In this document: positions 9,512 through 17,254 of the stretch, in pieces
Numbering within the stretch: the first letter of the stretch is position 1
Layout: every line of letters begins with the position of its first letter
Translations under genes and position numbers: made by a program
Source: CAZXYS01 sp964645005
GTDB lineage: Bacteria > Bacteroidota > Ignavibacteria > Kapaibacteriales > UBA2268
Assembly: GCA_964645005.1 (NCBI GenBank)
Contig: CAZXYS010000002.1
Span: 62,001 to 126,000, forward strand
Length of the DNA stretch: 64,000 nucleotides
Direction: 5' to 3'
Notes under the pieces: generated by a model
Told to the model about the DNA's origin: nothing
Database searches by the model: none
The model's input: the letters and a program-made list of their open reading frames with translations, nothing else

Positions 9512-10516
9512 ATGACCGGTCAGCAAAAAAAAGCGACTATATTGACCTATTTAAAAAAGGGTTTCGACAGGTCCTCGCCACTGTTCGGAACCCGCCTTCT
9601 GCTGATTTTTGCATTGATGATCTCTGTCTTGTTCTTTCTGACCGGGCTTAACCAAAACTTAAGAATAGCACAGTTTTTCGGCATTATTTTTTTCATAAAA
9701 TTGATGGAATTCGCTCTTTTCCATTCAGCGCTTAACCACCATATAAGGCAGCCGGAATCGACTTTTGACAATGGTTTTGGCAAATATGAATCGCTGTCCC
9801 GGTTAATTAAGTTGATTGTCTATTCAATTCTGCTAATACCAGCGGTCATTCTTATAATTAATCCAATTTATCATGATGTTAAGATAAATTTGGTCTATTT
9901 GCTGGTAATTTGTTTTATTGGATTTCTCGGACTGAACAGGCTGGCTTATTTGCAGAATAGGACAGCAGTTAAGTTCAAACTCAATCTTCTTTCCTACAAT
10001 TCGGGAAAAATAAGAAGGGACAGTGAGATATTCTTCATTCTGCCGGTTTTGTTTCTTGGAATATTTATTATCAAAGAGAATATTAATAATGAAATAGCTG
10101 CGCAGATTGATAATTTTGCCTCGATGGGACTTATGCTGCTATATTTGTACAAACCTATAATTAAAGCAAAAAGTTCGTTTAATAATTTGCTTGACAAAAC
10201 CGTTCCCGAAAGCCTGCAATTCGATATTCTGGCAACTGTCGCCGAGAATTTCGATAAAATATGCGAATACAAGCGGGTGATAATCAGCAGGACCGGCAGC
10301 GCTGCCTTTGTTACTATAGAAGTGATCCTGCCTTATGATTTTACGCTTGAGGAAAAGTACAATCTTGAAAAAGAACTGAAGCGGAAGCTGCGCGAGACAT
10401 ATAAATCCATTATTTTCAGAATTTATGCGCTGCCTTGTGATAAGGGCTGCACTGATCCGGAACAGTACAACTGCCCGATCCGTGCACGGAGAAAAGGAAA
10501 ATCTTCCGCCGGATAA
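9512..10516 (+). CDS. Degenerate CDF-like (cation diffusion facilitator) membrane protein
   Basis: Multi-pass membrane protein of 334 residues. Its outline follows cation diffusion facilitators: several hydrophobic segments between about 25 and 220, FGKYESLSRL where CDFs have GHGKYE, NNLLDKTVPES where CDFs have (E)LLDxxxPE, and a C-terminal ferredoxin-like cytosolic domain (about 235-315). The metal-site HxxxD/DxxxD motifs of TM2 and TM5 are not visible; the TM5 position reads LLSYNSGK. A Cys-containing tail (CDKGCTDPEQYNCP) follows. I infer a CDF relative that has lost the canonical transport site, or a divergent protein of similar fold. A TAAATTTG (9467-9474) fits the -7 box of Bacteroidota promoters but lacks an obvious partner box. 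Confidence 0.5.
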   Translation: MTGQQKKATILTYLKKGFDRSSPLFGTRLLLIFALMISVLFFLTGLNQNLRIAQFFGIIFFIKLMEFALFHSALNHHIRQPESTFDNGFGKYESLSRLIKLIVYSILLIPAVILIINPIYHDVKINLVYLLVICFIGFLGLNRLAYLQNRTAVKFKLNLLSYNSGKIRRDSEIFFILPVLFLGIFIIKENINNEIAAQIDNFASMGLMLLYLYKPIIKAKSSFNNLLDKTVPESLQFDILATVAENFDKICEYKRVIISRTGSAAFVTIEVILPYDFTLEEKYNLEKELKRKLRETYKSIIFRIYALPCDKGCTDPEQYNCPIRARRKGKSSAG

Positions 10517-10584
10517 ATAATTTCGGCAAAAATTGAAAAATTTTTATATTGTTGATATTTTTAATGAAGAATTGAAATAAAAGA

Positions 10585-11610
10585 ATGGAAGAACCTAAAG
10601 ATACCAGATTGAGTTCGCCCGAAAAGATGACCGATGACGAATTGGAAGCAACGCTTCGACCACTGAATTTTGACGATTTCACAGGTCAGAAAAAAATTGT
10701 AGAAAACCTTAGGGTGTTCACCGCAGCGGCGCAGCAAAGAGGCGAATCGCTGGATCATGTGCTGCTGACCGGTCCGCCGGGACTCGGCAAGACCACCCTC
10801 AGCTATATCATAGCCCGCGAGATGAAGACGAATATAAAGATCACATCCGGTCCGGTGCTGGAAAAACCGGGGGATTTGGCGGGAATGCTTACAAATCTGG
10901 AAAAGGGTGAAGTGCTGTTCATAGATGAAATACACCGGCTGACGCCCGTCGTGGAGGAGTATCTCTACTCTGCGATGGAAGAGTACCGGCTGGATATTAT
11001 GATCGATTCCGGTCCTTCGGCACGGACTATACAGATAAAGCTGCCAAATTTCACTCTAATCGGCGCTACCACGCGTGCCGGTCTGTTGACGGCGCCGCTT
11101 CGATCGCGTTTCGGCGTGATGAACCGCCTCGATTATTACAATAATAATGATTTGAAAAAAATTGTCGATCGTTCTGCGAAGCTGCTGAATGTGCCCATTG
11201 ATAGTGATGGCTCGGAAGAGATCGCTTCCCGTTCCCGCGGCACGCCGAGAATCGCTAACCGGCTGCTGCGCCGGACTCGTGATTTTGCTCAAGTCAAAGG
11301 TGACGGCAATATCACAAGAGAGATATCGAAAATGGCTCTGTCAGCGCTCGAAGTCGATGAATTCGGCTTGGATGAGATGGATAAGAGGATTATCGACACT
11401 ATCATCACGAAATTCAACGGCGGACCGGTAGGAATTAACACGGTAGCCGTAGCTGTCGGCGAAGAGCCGGGGACAATCGAGGAAGTCTATGAGCCCTTCC
11501 TTATCCAGCACGGCTTCATCCAGCGTACGCCGAGGGGAAGAATGGCTGCAAAACTGGCTTATGACCATTTCGGGTATAAAAAGCGGGGACAGGATCAGAG
11601 TCTGTTTTGA
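10585..11610 (+). CDS. ruvB: RuvB, Holliday junction branch-migration motor
   Basis: AAA+ ATPase that drives branch migration with RuvA. 341 residues, normal length. N-terminal RPLNFDDFTGQ, Walker A GPPGLGKT (63-70), Walker B LFIDEIHRL (about 111-119), sensor region GATTRAGLLTAPLRSRFG, and the C-terminal winged-helix domain (EPFLIQHGFIQRTPRGR). ruvA and ruvC are not nearby. Expressed in the same direction as the CDF-like gene, 68 bp downstream of it. Cytoplasmic. Confidence 0.98.
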   Translation: MEEPKDTRLSSPEKMTDDELEATLRPLNFDDFTGQKKIVENLRVFTAAAQQRGESLDHVLLTGPPGLGKTTLSYIIAREMKTNIKITSGPVLEKPGDLAGMLTNLEKGEVLFIDEIHRLTPVVEEYLYSAMEEYRLDIMIDSGPSARTIQIKLPNFTLIGATTRAGLLTAPLRSRFGVMNRLDYYNNNDLKKIVDRSAKLLNVPIDSDGSEEIASRSRGTPRIANRLLRRTRDFAQVKGDGNITREISKMALSALEVDEFGLDEMDKRIIDTIITKFNGGPVGINTVAVAVGEEPGTIEEVYEPFLIQHGFIQRTPRGRMAAKLAYDHFGYKKRGQDQSLF

Positions 11611-11651
11611 TATTTCAAAAATATTCTAATAGCATCATTGCAAACAGCAGA

Positions 11652-11682
11652 AAAGCAATCCCGAAATACAAAAGATTGCTTT
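11652..11682. terminator. Hairpin between convergent ruvB and porD
   Basis: AAAGCAATC (11652-11660) and GATTGCTTT (11674-11682) form a perfect 9 bp stem with a 13-base loop, placed between the 3' ends of two convergent genes. There is no long T-run after it on either strand, so termination is only a suggestion; it may instead be part of a dispersed repeat. Confidence 0.35.
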
Positions 11683-11736
11683 GCTTCGCTCTCAATGACA
11701 TTTTATAGCTTTTTTCCCAAACTAAATTATTGTAAT

Positions 11737-12657
11737 TTATCTGTCCAAAACTTCGTTATAATAAGAAATATGTTCAGGATCAAGGTATTTTAATTCTTTA
11801 AAGATGGCAGCTTCATCATCGTGACCTTTAAAAATATCCGCTAATTCCTTATGTTTGGCATTAAAGAAGAATTGAAGCAGGGCGCTTGGTCCCATCAATT
11901 TATCATCCTTGAAGCGAACCATATCGTCTACCACAGAACGTAATCCCTGAACAGCCTTTTCTTTTTCGAAAGCCATTAGGTCAAGCCCGTCATAATAATA
12001 TGCAAAGAATAGTTTTCTCAAGGGTTCAAAGCGCATATCGGTAAGTTCTCTGACCAGATTATAACGAGTGAAAGCTCCCATTTGAGTGCGAACGCTGTAG
12101 CCTTCGGCATCTTTTGCATTTCCCAGACGTACAATTTCTTTAGCTGTTTCGTACATTGGAGCACCCTGAAGTTCTCCGTAAGTGTCAAGATCCATTCCAA
12201 TGATCACCAGCATATAAAAATCGAGGAGGCTTGTAAATTCATGAAATCGCCTGGGATTATAAGATAGATTAGCAAAACGGGAATATTCGAACGACCATTT
12301 GTCGTCAACAGTTCTGACATTGATAGAAGAGGCTGCCTCAGGTCCGTCCAACACTCTTTTTGATACGATAAAAAGTCTTGCGGAATAGCTGCCGCCTCCG
12401 CCGCCTTGTAGATATATGGAGACCTCGACTTCAATTTTCGGACCTTCCCACTCCATATCCGTAAATTTTTGATTGTCGAGATAGTCTTCGACATCACTTT
12501 CCATTGTTGACACGTTCACACGAGCTTCCTGAGTAAGCTGTTCCATGTTAACAGTGACGTTGGCATCAATTTCCTGGGCTTTCAGTGGAGTGAATAGAGC
12601 TGCTAATCCGATGAATAATGCAAAGATAATTGTGCTTCTTTTCATATTTCCAACCAT
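11737..12657 (-). CDS. porD: PorD-like type IX secretion protein (DUF4835)
   Basis: Exported 306-residue protein of the DUF4835 family, named PorD from the T9SS of Porphyromonas gingivalis. Features shared with that family, from memory: a signal peptide (about 1-27, ending FTPLKAQ), an early NVTVNMEQL strand, an FTDMEWEGPKIEVEVSIYL region, YNPRRFHEFTSLLDFYMLVIIGMD (two hydrophobic stretches with Asp), FAYYYDGLDLM, and LLQFFFNAKHKELADIF near the end. Translation may begin at the ATG at 12645 (MKRSTII), which gives a cleaner signal peptide. Its exact role in the secretion machine is not established. Divergent from the barrel pair at 12816-15664. Confidence 0.85.
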   Translation of the reverse strand: MVGNMKRSTIIFALFIGLAALFTPLKAQEIDANVTVNMEQLTQEARVNVSTMESDVEDYLDNQKFTDMEWEGPKIEVEVSIYLQGGGGGSYSARLFIVSKRVLDGPEAASSINVRTVDDKWSFEYSRFANLSYNPRRFHEFTSLLDFYMLVIIGMDLDTYGELQGAPMYETAKEIVRLGNAKDAEGYSVRTQMGAFTRYNLVRELTDMRFEPLRKLFFAYYYDGLDLMAFEKEKAVQGLRSVVDDMVRFKDDKLMGPSALLQFFFNAKHKELADIFKGHDDEAAIFKELKYLDPEHISYYNEVLDR

Positions 12658-12815
12658 TTTTTAGCGATATTTTTATTATTAATTATTTGACGCATCGATG
12701 AAAAAAATAATGCAAGATAAAATTCTGGTAACAATTTAAGAAAAATTATTTTTTTCAATTAAAAATTTTTATATTAGTGAAATAGTATGTGAAATGATTT
12801 CTTGTTGGGAGTTTT
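12658..12815. promoter_or_regulatory. Divergent promoter region, porD / outer-membrane barrel pair
   Basis: 158 bp of AT-rich DNA between the start codons of porD (minus) and the barrel gene (plus). Both units must be transcribed from here, so co-regulation is possible. I could not assign individual boxes with confidence. Confidence 0.4.
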
Positions 12816-13637
12816 TTGAAAATGAGAAAATTCTTGCTTATTTCGATTCTATTGTTGGTAGTCTGTAACTTTAAGCTATTCTCCCAGGTTTCCGGAATTT
12901 CTATGTTCAATGCAGTGCCAGGTTCCGCAGGCAAATCTAACGTAGCAGATGTAAAATACCCCGTAAATCCGGCGCGAGTTTCAACCAATGAATCTCACTC
13001 CATTTATTTAGAGTCAGCTCCTTCAAAATTTGGAATGAAAGAGCTTACACCGGTAATGGCTTTCTACAGAAGTAAAATCGTAGAACGTGTATATATTGGC
13101 GGGGCTCTCGCAGGACTGGGTAACGAGCTATATAGTGAATTTGGCGGGGCTGTGGTTTCCGCACTTCAGCTGGGCGAAATGTTCACTTTCGGCGTTTCTC
13201 TGGAGGCTAACAGGATCGATATTCAAAATTATGGTTCCGATAATATTGTTAAAATAAATTTGGGTGGTTTGATTGAATTATCTGACTATCTAACGGCAGG
13301 TTTTGCTTTCCTGAATGCCAATCATGGAAGATATGAAGGCGGAGGAAAAACAGCTCTCCAAACCGGCATTTTTGGCTTTGGCATTGAAGCTGCGGAAGAA
13401 TTATGTTTTGACATTAACGGAATTATACGAATGAACAGAAACACAGGATTTTCTATAGCCGGGAAGTATGCTTTTCAGGATATTGGAGCTGTTAGGATCG
13501 CTTATCTGACCAATCCTCAGACAGTTGAAGGCGGGGTTAATATTAATACATTCGATTTTCTTGACATCCATGCTTCGTTGCAGCATCACCACAGGCTTGG
13601 GTTCAGTCAGTATTTTGGTGTATCAATTTTCTGGTAA
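12816..13637 (+). CDS. Predicted outer-membrane beta-barrel protein, PorV/FadL-like
   Basis: 273 residues with a signal peptide (about 1-23, ending NFKLFSQ), then alternating amphipathic strands with frequent Gly and aromatic residues throughout, ending in the aromatic residue typical of an outer-membrane barrel (QYFGVSIFW). KYPVNPARVS near residue 50 recalls the NPAG/NPA motif of the PorV/PorQ and FadL-like barrels found around T9SS. Family assignment is tentative. It lies 29 bp upstream of the HhH-barrel gene and is probably co-transcribed with it; porD is divergent. Possible roles: T9SS accessory barrel or partner of the neighbouring HhH protein. Confidence 0.55.
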   Translation: MKMRKFLLISILLLVVCNFKLFSQVSGISMFNAVPGSAGKSNVADVKYPVNPARVSTNESHSIYLESAPSKFGMKELTPVMAFYRSKIVERVYIGGALAGLGNELYSEFGGAVVSALQLGEMFTFGVSLEANRIDIQNYGSDNIVKINLGGLIELSDYLTAGFAFLNANHGRYEGGGKTALQTGIFGFGIEAAEELCFDINGIIRMNRNTGFSIAGKYAFQDIGAVRIAYLTNPQTVEGGVNINTFDFLDIHASLQHHHRLGFSQYFGVSIFW

Positions 13638-13666
13638 ATAATTTTTGAAACATATATTATTTTGAA

Positions 13667-15664
13667 ATGCCTGTTAAAAAATTTAATTGTCTCTTGTTAG
13701 TACTTTTGATACCTGGATTATCAATATCTGTTTGTTACGGACAAAGCGGAGATGAAAGAATCGAGGAGCTATTTGACATCCTGCCCGAGGCAGTCTCAGA
13801 GGACGCACTGGAGGAATCTGAAATTATCCCTGCTCTGGATATAATTGAATATTACCGGCAGCATCCTATAGTGCTTACTGAAACAACTGCAGATGTTCTC
13901 TCTGAACTGCCTTTATTTGACTATGTAAGTTCTCTTGAAATAATAGATTTAGTGCAGTTGTCAGGTAAAAGAGATTATGATTTTCTGGAAGATTCCTTGC
14001 AATTGTCTGAAAATCAGATTTATATCCTGAGCGAATGCAGTATCATGGAGAGAAATTATGATGAAGAACGCCCAAATAGAGGCAAAGTAGCTGTAAGGAT
14101 TAGAAATAAAAGATTATTTGAGGATGTCAAGGGTTTTAGAGATGACAAGTTTCAAGGCTCGCCCCTTGATCTTTATCATAGAACTACTTACAGCAACAGT
14201 TTCTTTACAGTGGGACTGTTGACAGGCAAGGATGCCGGAGAAAAATCCCTGAGTGACTTTTACAGTGGATATATGGACTTTAATCTTAAGAATACCAGAG
14301 TAATATTGGGAGATTACTATCCTTCCGTTGGAACCGGGAATATTCTCTGGCGATCATTTGGTTTCAGGAAAGGTATTGAAGTTATTTCACCGGCGGTGCA
14401 GTTAGGTTCGGGTATAAAACCGTACAGGTCATCGATTGAAGCCAACTTCTTCCGCGGGGGGACATTAGCTCACAAGATTAATCTTGGTTCAGGACATTTA
14501 AGATCAACTTTCTGGCTTTCCAAACAAAAGCGTTCTGCAAATATTGATACTTCGGGCAATATCGCAATGTCACTTGATAATAGCGGTTTTCACAGAACTG
14601 AGAATGAAATCGATAAGAAAGATCGACTGAATGAAAATATCTATGGAGGCAATTTGGAATATTTCTCCGAAACATTCGCTATAGGTATTACCGGTTTATA
14701 TCTGTCTTATGATAAAATCATTAAAAGCTCTGCAAAAACAGCTTTTCGAGGAAAAAACGGAATAATTGGCTCATTTTACGGTTCAGCGAATTTTCCATGG
14801 GCAAGGATGATATCGGAGATAAGCAGGGATGGCAATGGAAATCCTGGCTTCAGGACAGGTCTACAACGTAAAACTGATGAATATGATATTGCACTCGGAT
14901 ATCGAAATTTTTCGAAGGATTTTCGTTCGCCGTTCGGGCATAATTTCGGGGAGAGTTCTGCTCCTGCAAATGAAACCGGCTTTTATGCAGGTTTCAGATG
15001 GAAAGGAACTAATAGACTGCGTATCAATACCTACGTTGACTATTACAAAACGCATACAGCAACTTACTATGTGCCGGTCCCGGTAAATGGAATCGATTTG
15101 TTTTCTGAGGCTGACTATAACTTTGGAAGCGGGACGCGCGTTATCTGCAGACTGAGATACGAAGATAAGCTTGATTCTTATACCGATTATAATCTAAACA
15201 AGAAAATTGTATTCCCGGGCAATAGGCATTCAATCAGATTTGAAGTTAAGCATAGAATTAACGAGAGAATGAAGACAAGGATGAGATTTGAGGGAGCTAA
15301 TGTTTCCTTTGATGGAAAAAAGCCCAAAGAGTCCGGTATGGCTGGTTTTGTGGACTTTTCGATTATGCTCAACAAATTCATGGATTTCAATTGTAGAATT
15401 TCATTTTTTTCAACGGACAGCTATAGCTTTGCTATCTGGCAGTACGAATATGCCATGCCCGGCTATATGACAGTAAAGCCATTATATGGAGAAGGAATGA
15501 GAAGTATTATCTCCTATAAATTCAATATTTTCAAAAAATTGAACTTGCGGATCAGATACGCTTTTGAACGGAAAAATAATAGGGATTCCATGGGCAGCGG
15601 TCTGAATGAATTAAATAAAAACTACAGCAAGATGCTATTACTGCAGCTTGATTTCGTATATTAA
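13667..15664 (+). CDS. Exported protein with ComEA-like helix-hairpin-helix region and C-terminal beta-barrel
   Basis: 665 residues. Signal peptide about 1-25 (ending SVCYGQ). Residues about 55-135 look like helix-hairpin-helix (ComEA-type) repeats: TADVLSELPLFDYVSSLEII, then LQLSENQIYILSECS. From about 160 to the end the sequence is rich in alternating strands with Arg, Gly and aromatic residues, ending LLLQLDFVY, as expected for an outer-membrane barrel. Proteins combining an HhH segment and a barrel are common and uncharacterised in Bacteroidota. The HhH part could bind DNA at the cell surface; this is inference. Likely operon with the 12816 gene. Confidence 0.6.
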   Translation: MPVKKFNCLLLVLLIPGLSISVCYGQSGDERIEELFDILPEAVSEDALEESEIIPALDIIEYYRQHPIVLTETTADVLSELPLFDYVSSLEIIDLVQLSGKRDYDFLEDSLQLSENQIYILSECSIMERNYDEERPNRGKVAVRIRNKRLFEDVKGFRDDKFQGSPLDLYHRTTYSNSFFTVGLLTGKDAGEKSLSDFYSGYMDFNLKNTRVILGDYYPSVGTGNILWRSFGFRKGIEVISPAVQLGSGIKPYRSSIEANFFRGGTLAHKINLGSGHLRSTFWLSKQKRSANIDTSGNIAMSLDNSGFHRTENEIDKKDRLNENIYGGNLEYFSETFAIGITGLYLSYDKIIKSSAKTAFRGKNGIIGSFYGSANFPWARMISEISRDGNGNPGFRTGLQRKTDEYDIALGYRNFSKDFRSPFGHNFGESSAPANETGFYAGFRWKGTNRLRINTYVDYYKTHTATYYVPVPVNGIDLFSEADYNFGSGTRVICRLRYEDKLDSYTDYNLNKKIVFPGNRHSIRFEVKHRINERMKTRMRFEGANVSFDGKKPKESGMAGFVDFSIMLNKFMDFNCRISFFSTDSYSFAIWQYEYAMPGYMTVKPLYGEGMRSIISYKFNIFKKLNLRIRYAFERKNNRDSMGSGLNELNKNYSKMLLLQLDFVY

Positions 15665-15679
15665 TGAATAGTTAACTCT

Positions 15680-15720
15680 CTTGACTTTGACACTTAAAAT
15701 AAGTAAGTGATTGATATATA
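15680..15720. repeat. Insertion-element end sequence (copy of 30547-30587)
   Basis: CTTGACTTTGACACTTAAAATAAG and the following AGTGATTGATATATA match 30547 onward with few changes, and continue into a similar CTCCGGAAG...CCCGCTACAAGT segment. At 30940-30953 the first 14 bases appear inverted. This marks the end of a degraded insertion element whose transposase remnant lies just inside. Confidence 0.6.
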
Positions 15721-15758
15721 AAGGACTCCGGAAGCCGCTTTTTCCCGCTACAAGTGGG

Positions 15759-15914
15759 TTAAACTTCCGGTATGTATTGACTTAGTGCTTTACTTTCCGT
15801 AAAATCAGGTATCCTCTTTAGTTTTAAAATGCTCAATATCTTCTTCATTATATCTGTCAGATTAGATCTCAGATAAAATTCCTCACCTTCTTTTTCTATT
15901 AAACTTAACTGCAT
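15759..15914 (-). pseudogene. Fragment of a transposase C-terminus
   Basis: A 51-codon minus-strand frame starting MQLSLIEKEGEEFYLR and containing LTDIMKKILSILKLKRIP resembles the extreme C-terminus of IS transposases of the DDE type. Upstream the frame stops at once, and downstream lies the shared element end at 15680. I read it as the 3' remnant of an insertion sequence. The IS family is not certain. Confidence 0.4.
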
Positions 15915-15954
15915 CTTGCTTAGTTGTTTCGCATCTGCTCATCACTTAGATTTA

Positions 15955-16270
15955 ATCCGGATTTTGCATTAGAATAAATAGCTGTCAGAATAAATAGCCT
16001 AATTCTAAGGACTTAATCGCCCCTTCTTTTCCGAGGGTGACCCAAAAGTAAGAGTTTGTCATTCCTGCGAATGTCTTTAGATCCTGCTTTAGCAGGGCAG
16101 GAATACGAGGAATACCGGATTCCCCGCTAAAGCGTAGTTTCCGCTGAGCTGCAACTTCGCTCGGGCATCCCTCAAAGAGGGGAATTCCGTCAGATGTAAT
16201 ATCTGGCGGGACGTTCTGAGGCGGGTTAGCTGTTTTTTGCCACAAAAGCAATTTTGTATTTTGGATACGG
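15955..16270. repeat. Composite repeat: family C, family A fragment, family B right half
   Basis: Three pieces in a row. Family C: CCGGATTTTGCATTAGAATAAATAGC to CCCCTTCTTTTCC, as at 8579. Inverted family A: GAGGGTGACCCAAAAGTAAGAG, then GTCATTCCTGCGAATG...GCAGGAAT (about 16034-16090), matching 44516-44697 and 30691-30836 in the other orientation. The right half of family B (about 16115-16265, with GTCAGATGTAATATCTGGCGG). Together they fill most of the gap upstream of the hydrogenase operon. Confidence 0.65.
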
Positions 16271-16389
16271 GATAATTTATACAGGCAACACAATGATTAC
16301 ATCCGTCCTAATTGAGTTTTAAATATGTATTAAATTCGTAATGTTTGCCGTGTGTATAAATAAACACTCAATATTAACGAGGGTATGAA

Positions 16390-16770
16390 ATGGCGAAAAT
16401 AGCAATAATAGACGATGACCCGGACATTGTAGAAGCTGCAACACTTTTACTTGAATCGAATAACTACAATGTAGTGTCAGCATCAGATGTCGAGGAAGGA
16501 TTGAGCCTGATCGAAAATGAAGATCCAGACCTGATACTTCTCGATGTCATGATGAATGAACCTGACGACGGATTTTACATGGCTAATAAGCTCAGAAAGA
16601 AAGGCTGTGAAAAGCCAATATTGCTTTTGACATCTGTTTCGATGGTAACAGGTTATAGCTATGATAAAGGCTCCGCTCTTCCGGTGAATGAATTTTTGGA
16701 AAAACCTATTTCACCTGATTTGCTGCTGGAAAAGGTCAATTATTATCTGTCAGGATCGGGAGGAGAATGA
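16390..16770 (+). CDS. Single-domain response regulator, first gene of the hydrogenase operon
   Basis: 126 residues consisting only of a receiver domain: acidic pair DDD (8-10), phospho-acceptor Asp52 in LILLDVMM, Thr81, and Lys105 in FLEKPIS. There is no output domain, so it must act by protein contact or as a phosphate relay/sink, not directly on DNA. GAGGG sits six bases upstream of the ATG. The stop (16768-16770) touches the start of hydC. The natural partner is the histidine kinase four genes downstream (20377-21804), inferred from shared operon position. Confidence 0.9.
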   Translation: MAKIAIIDDDPDIVEAATLLLESNNYNVVSASDVEEGLSLIENEDPDLILLDVMMNEPDDGFYMANKLRKKGCEKPILLLTSVSMVTGYSYDKGSALPVNEFLEKPISPDLLLEKVNYYLSGSGGE

Positions 16771-16771
16771 A

Positions 16772-17245
16772 ATGCTTGTAACTGAAAAAAATGAACTTAC
16801 TGCTGAAATTGAACATTATGTAGATAGATTCGGTAATGACAGAAGCGCTCTTCTGCTTATTCTTCAGAATATACAAGAACAGCACGGACACATTTCCGAT
16901 TACGCACAGCAGGAAATTGCCCGGCTGCTGGATATCCATCCTGTGGAAGTCTATGGCGTCATTACATTTTACAGTTTTTTAAGACATGCTGAAGAAGGCA
17001 AGTATAAAGTCCGATTGTGCCGGACGATTTCCTGCGATATGGTCGGCAAGGAAGCCGTTGCTAATGCAGTAGAACGTGAACTGGGAATTAAATTCGGCGA
17101 GACTACGCCGGATAAAAAGTTCACCCTGGAATATATTAATTGCATGGGAATGTGCGATCAGGGACCGGCAATGCTGATAAATGAAGATGTTTTTACGCAT
17201 CTGACACCGCATAAAGTTGTAGATATTCTTAACGAATATAAGTAG
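16772..17245 (+). CDS. hydC: HydC/NuoE-like [2Fe-2S] subunit of NAD(H)-linked hydrogenase
   Basis: Thioredoxin-like [2Fe-2S] electron-transfer subunit of a multimeric [FeFe]-hydrogenase. 157 residues with the four ligand cysteines in the NuoE pattern: Cys83 and Cys88 (RLCRTISC), Cys124 and Cys128 (NCMGMC). N-terminal helical part includes QEQHGHISDYAQQEIARLL. I chose the ATG at 16772 because AGGAG lies six bases before it and the family begins here; an upstream in-frame ATG at 16688 would overlap the response regulator. Cytoplasmic partner of HydB and HydA, 9 bp upstream of hydB. Confidence 0.93.
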   Translation: MLVTEKNELTAEIEHYVDRFGNDRSALLLILQNIQEQHGHISDYAQQEIARLLDIHPVEVYGVITFYSFLRHAEEGKYKVRLCRTISCDMVGKEAVANAVERELGIKFGETTPDKKFTLEYINCMGMCDQGPAMLINEDVFTHLTPHKVVDILNEYK

Positions 17246-17254
17246 GAGAAAGAA

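Noticed and set aside
16688..16771. Upstream extension of hydC
   Set aside because: Would overlap the response regulator by 83 bases; the ATG at 16772 has an AGGAG site and matches the family start.
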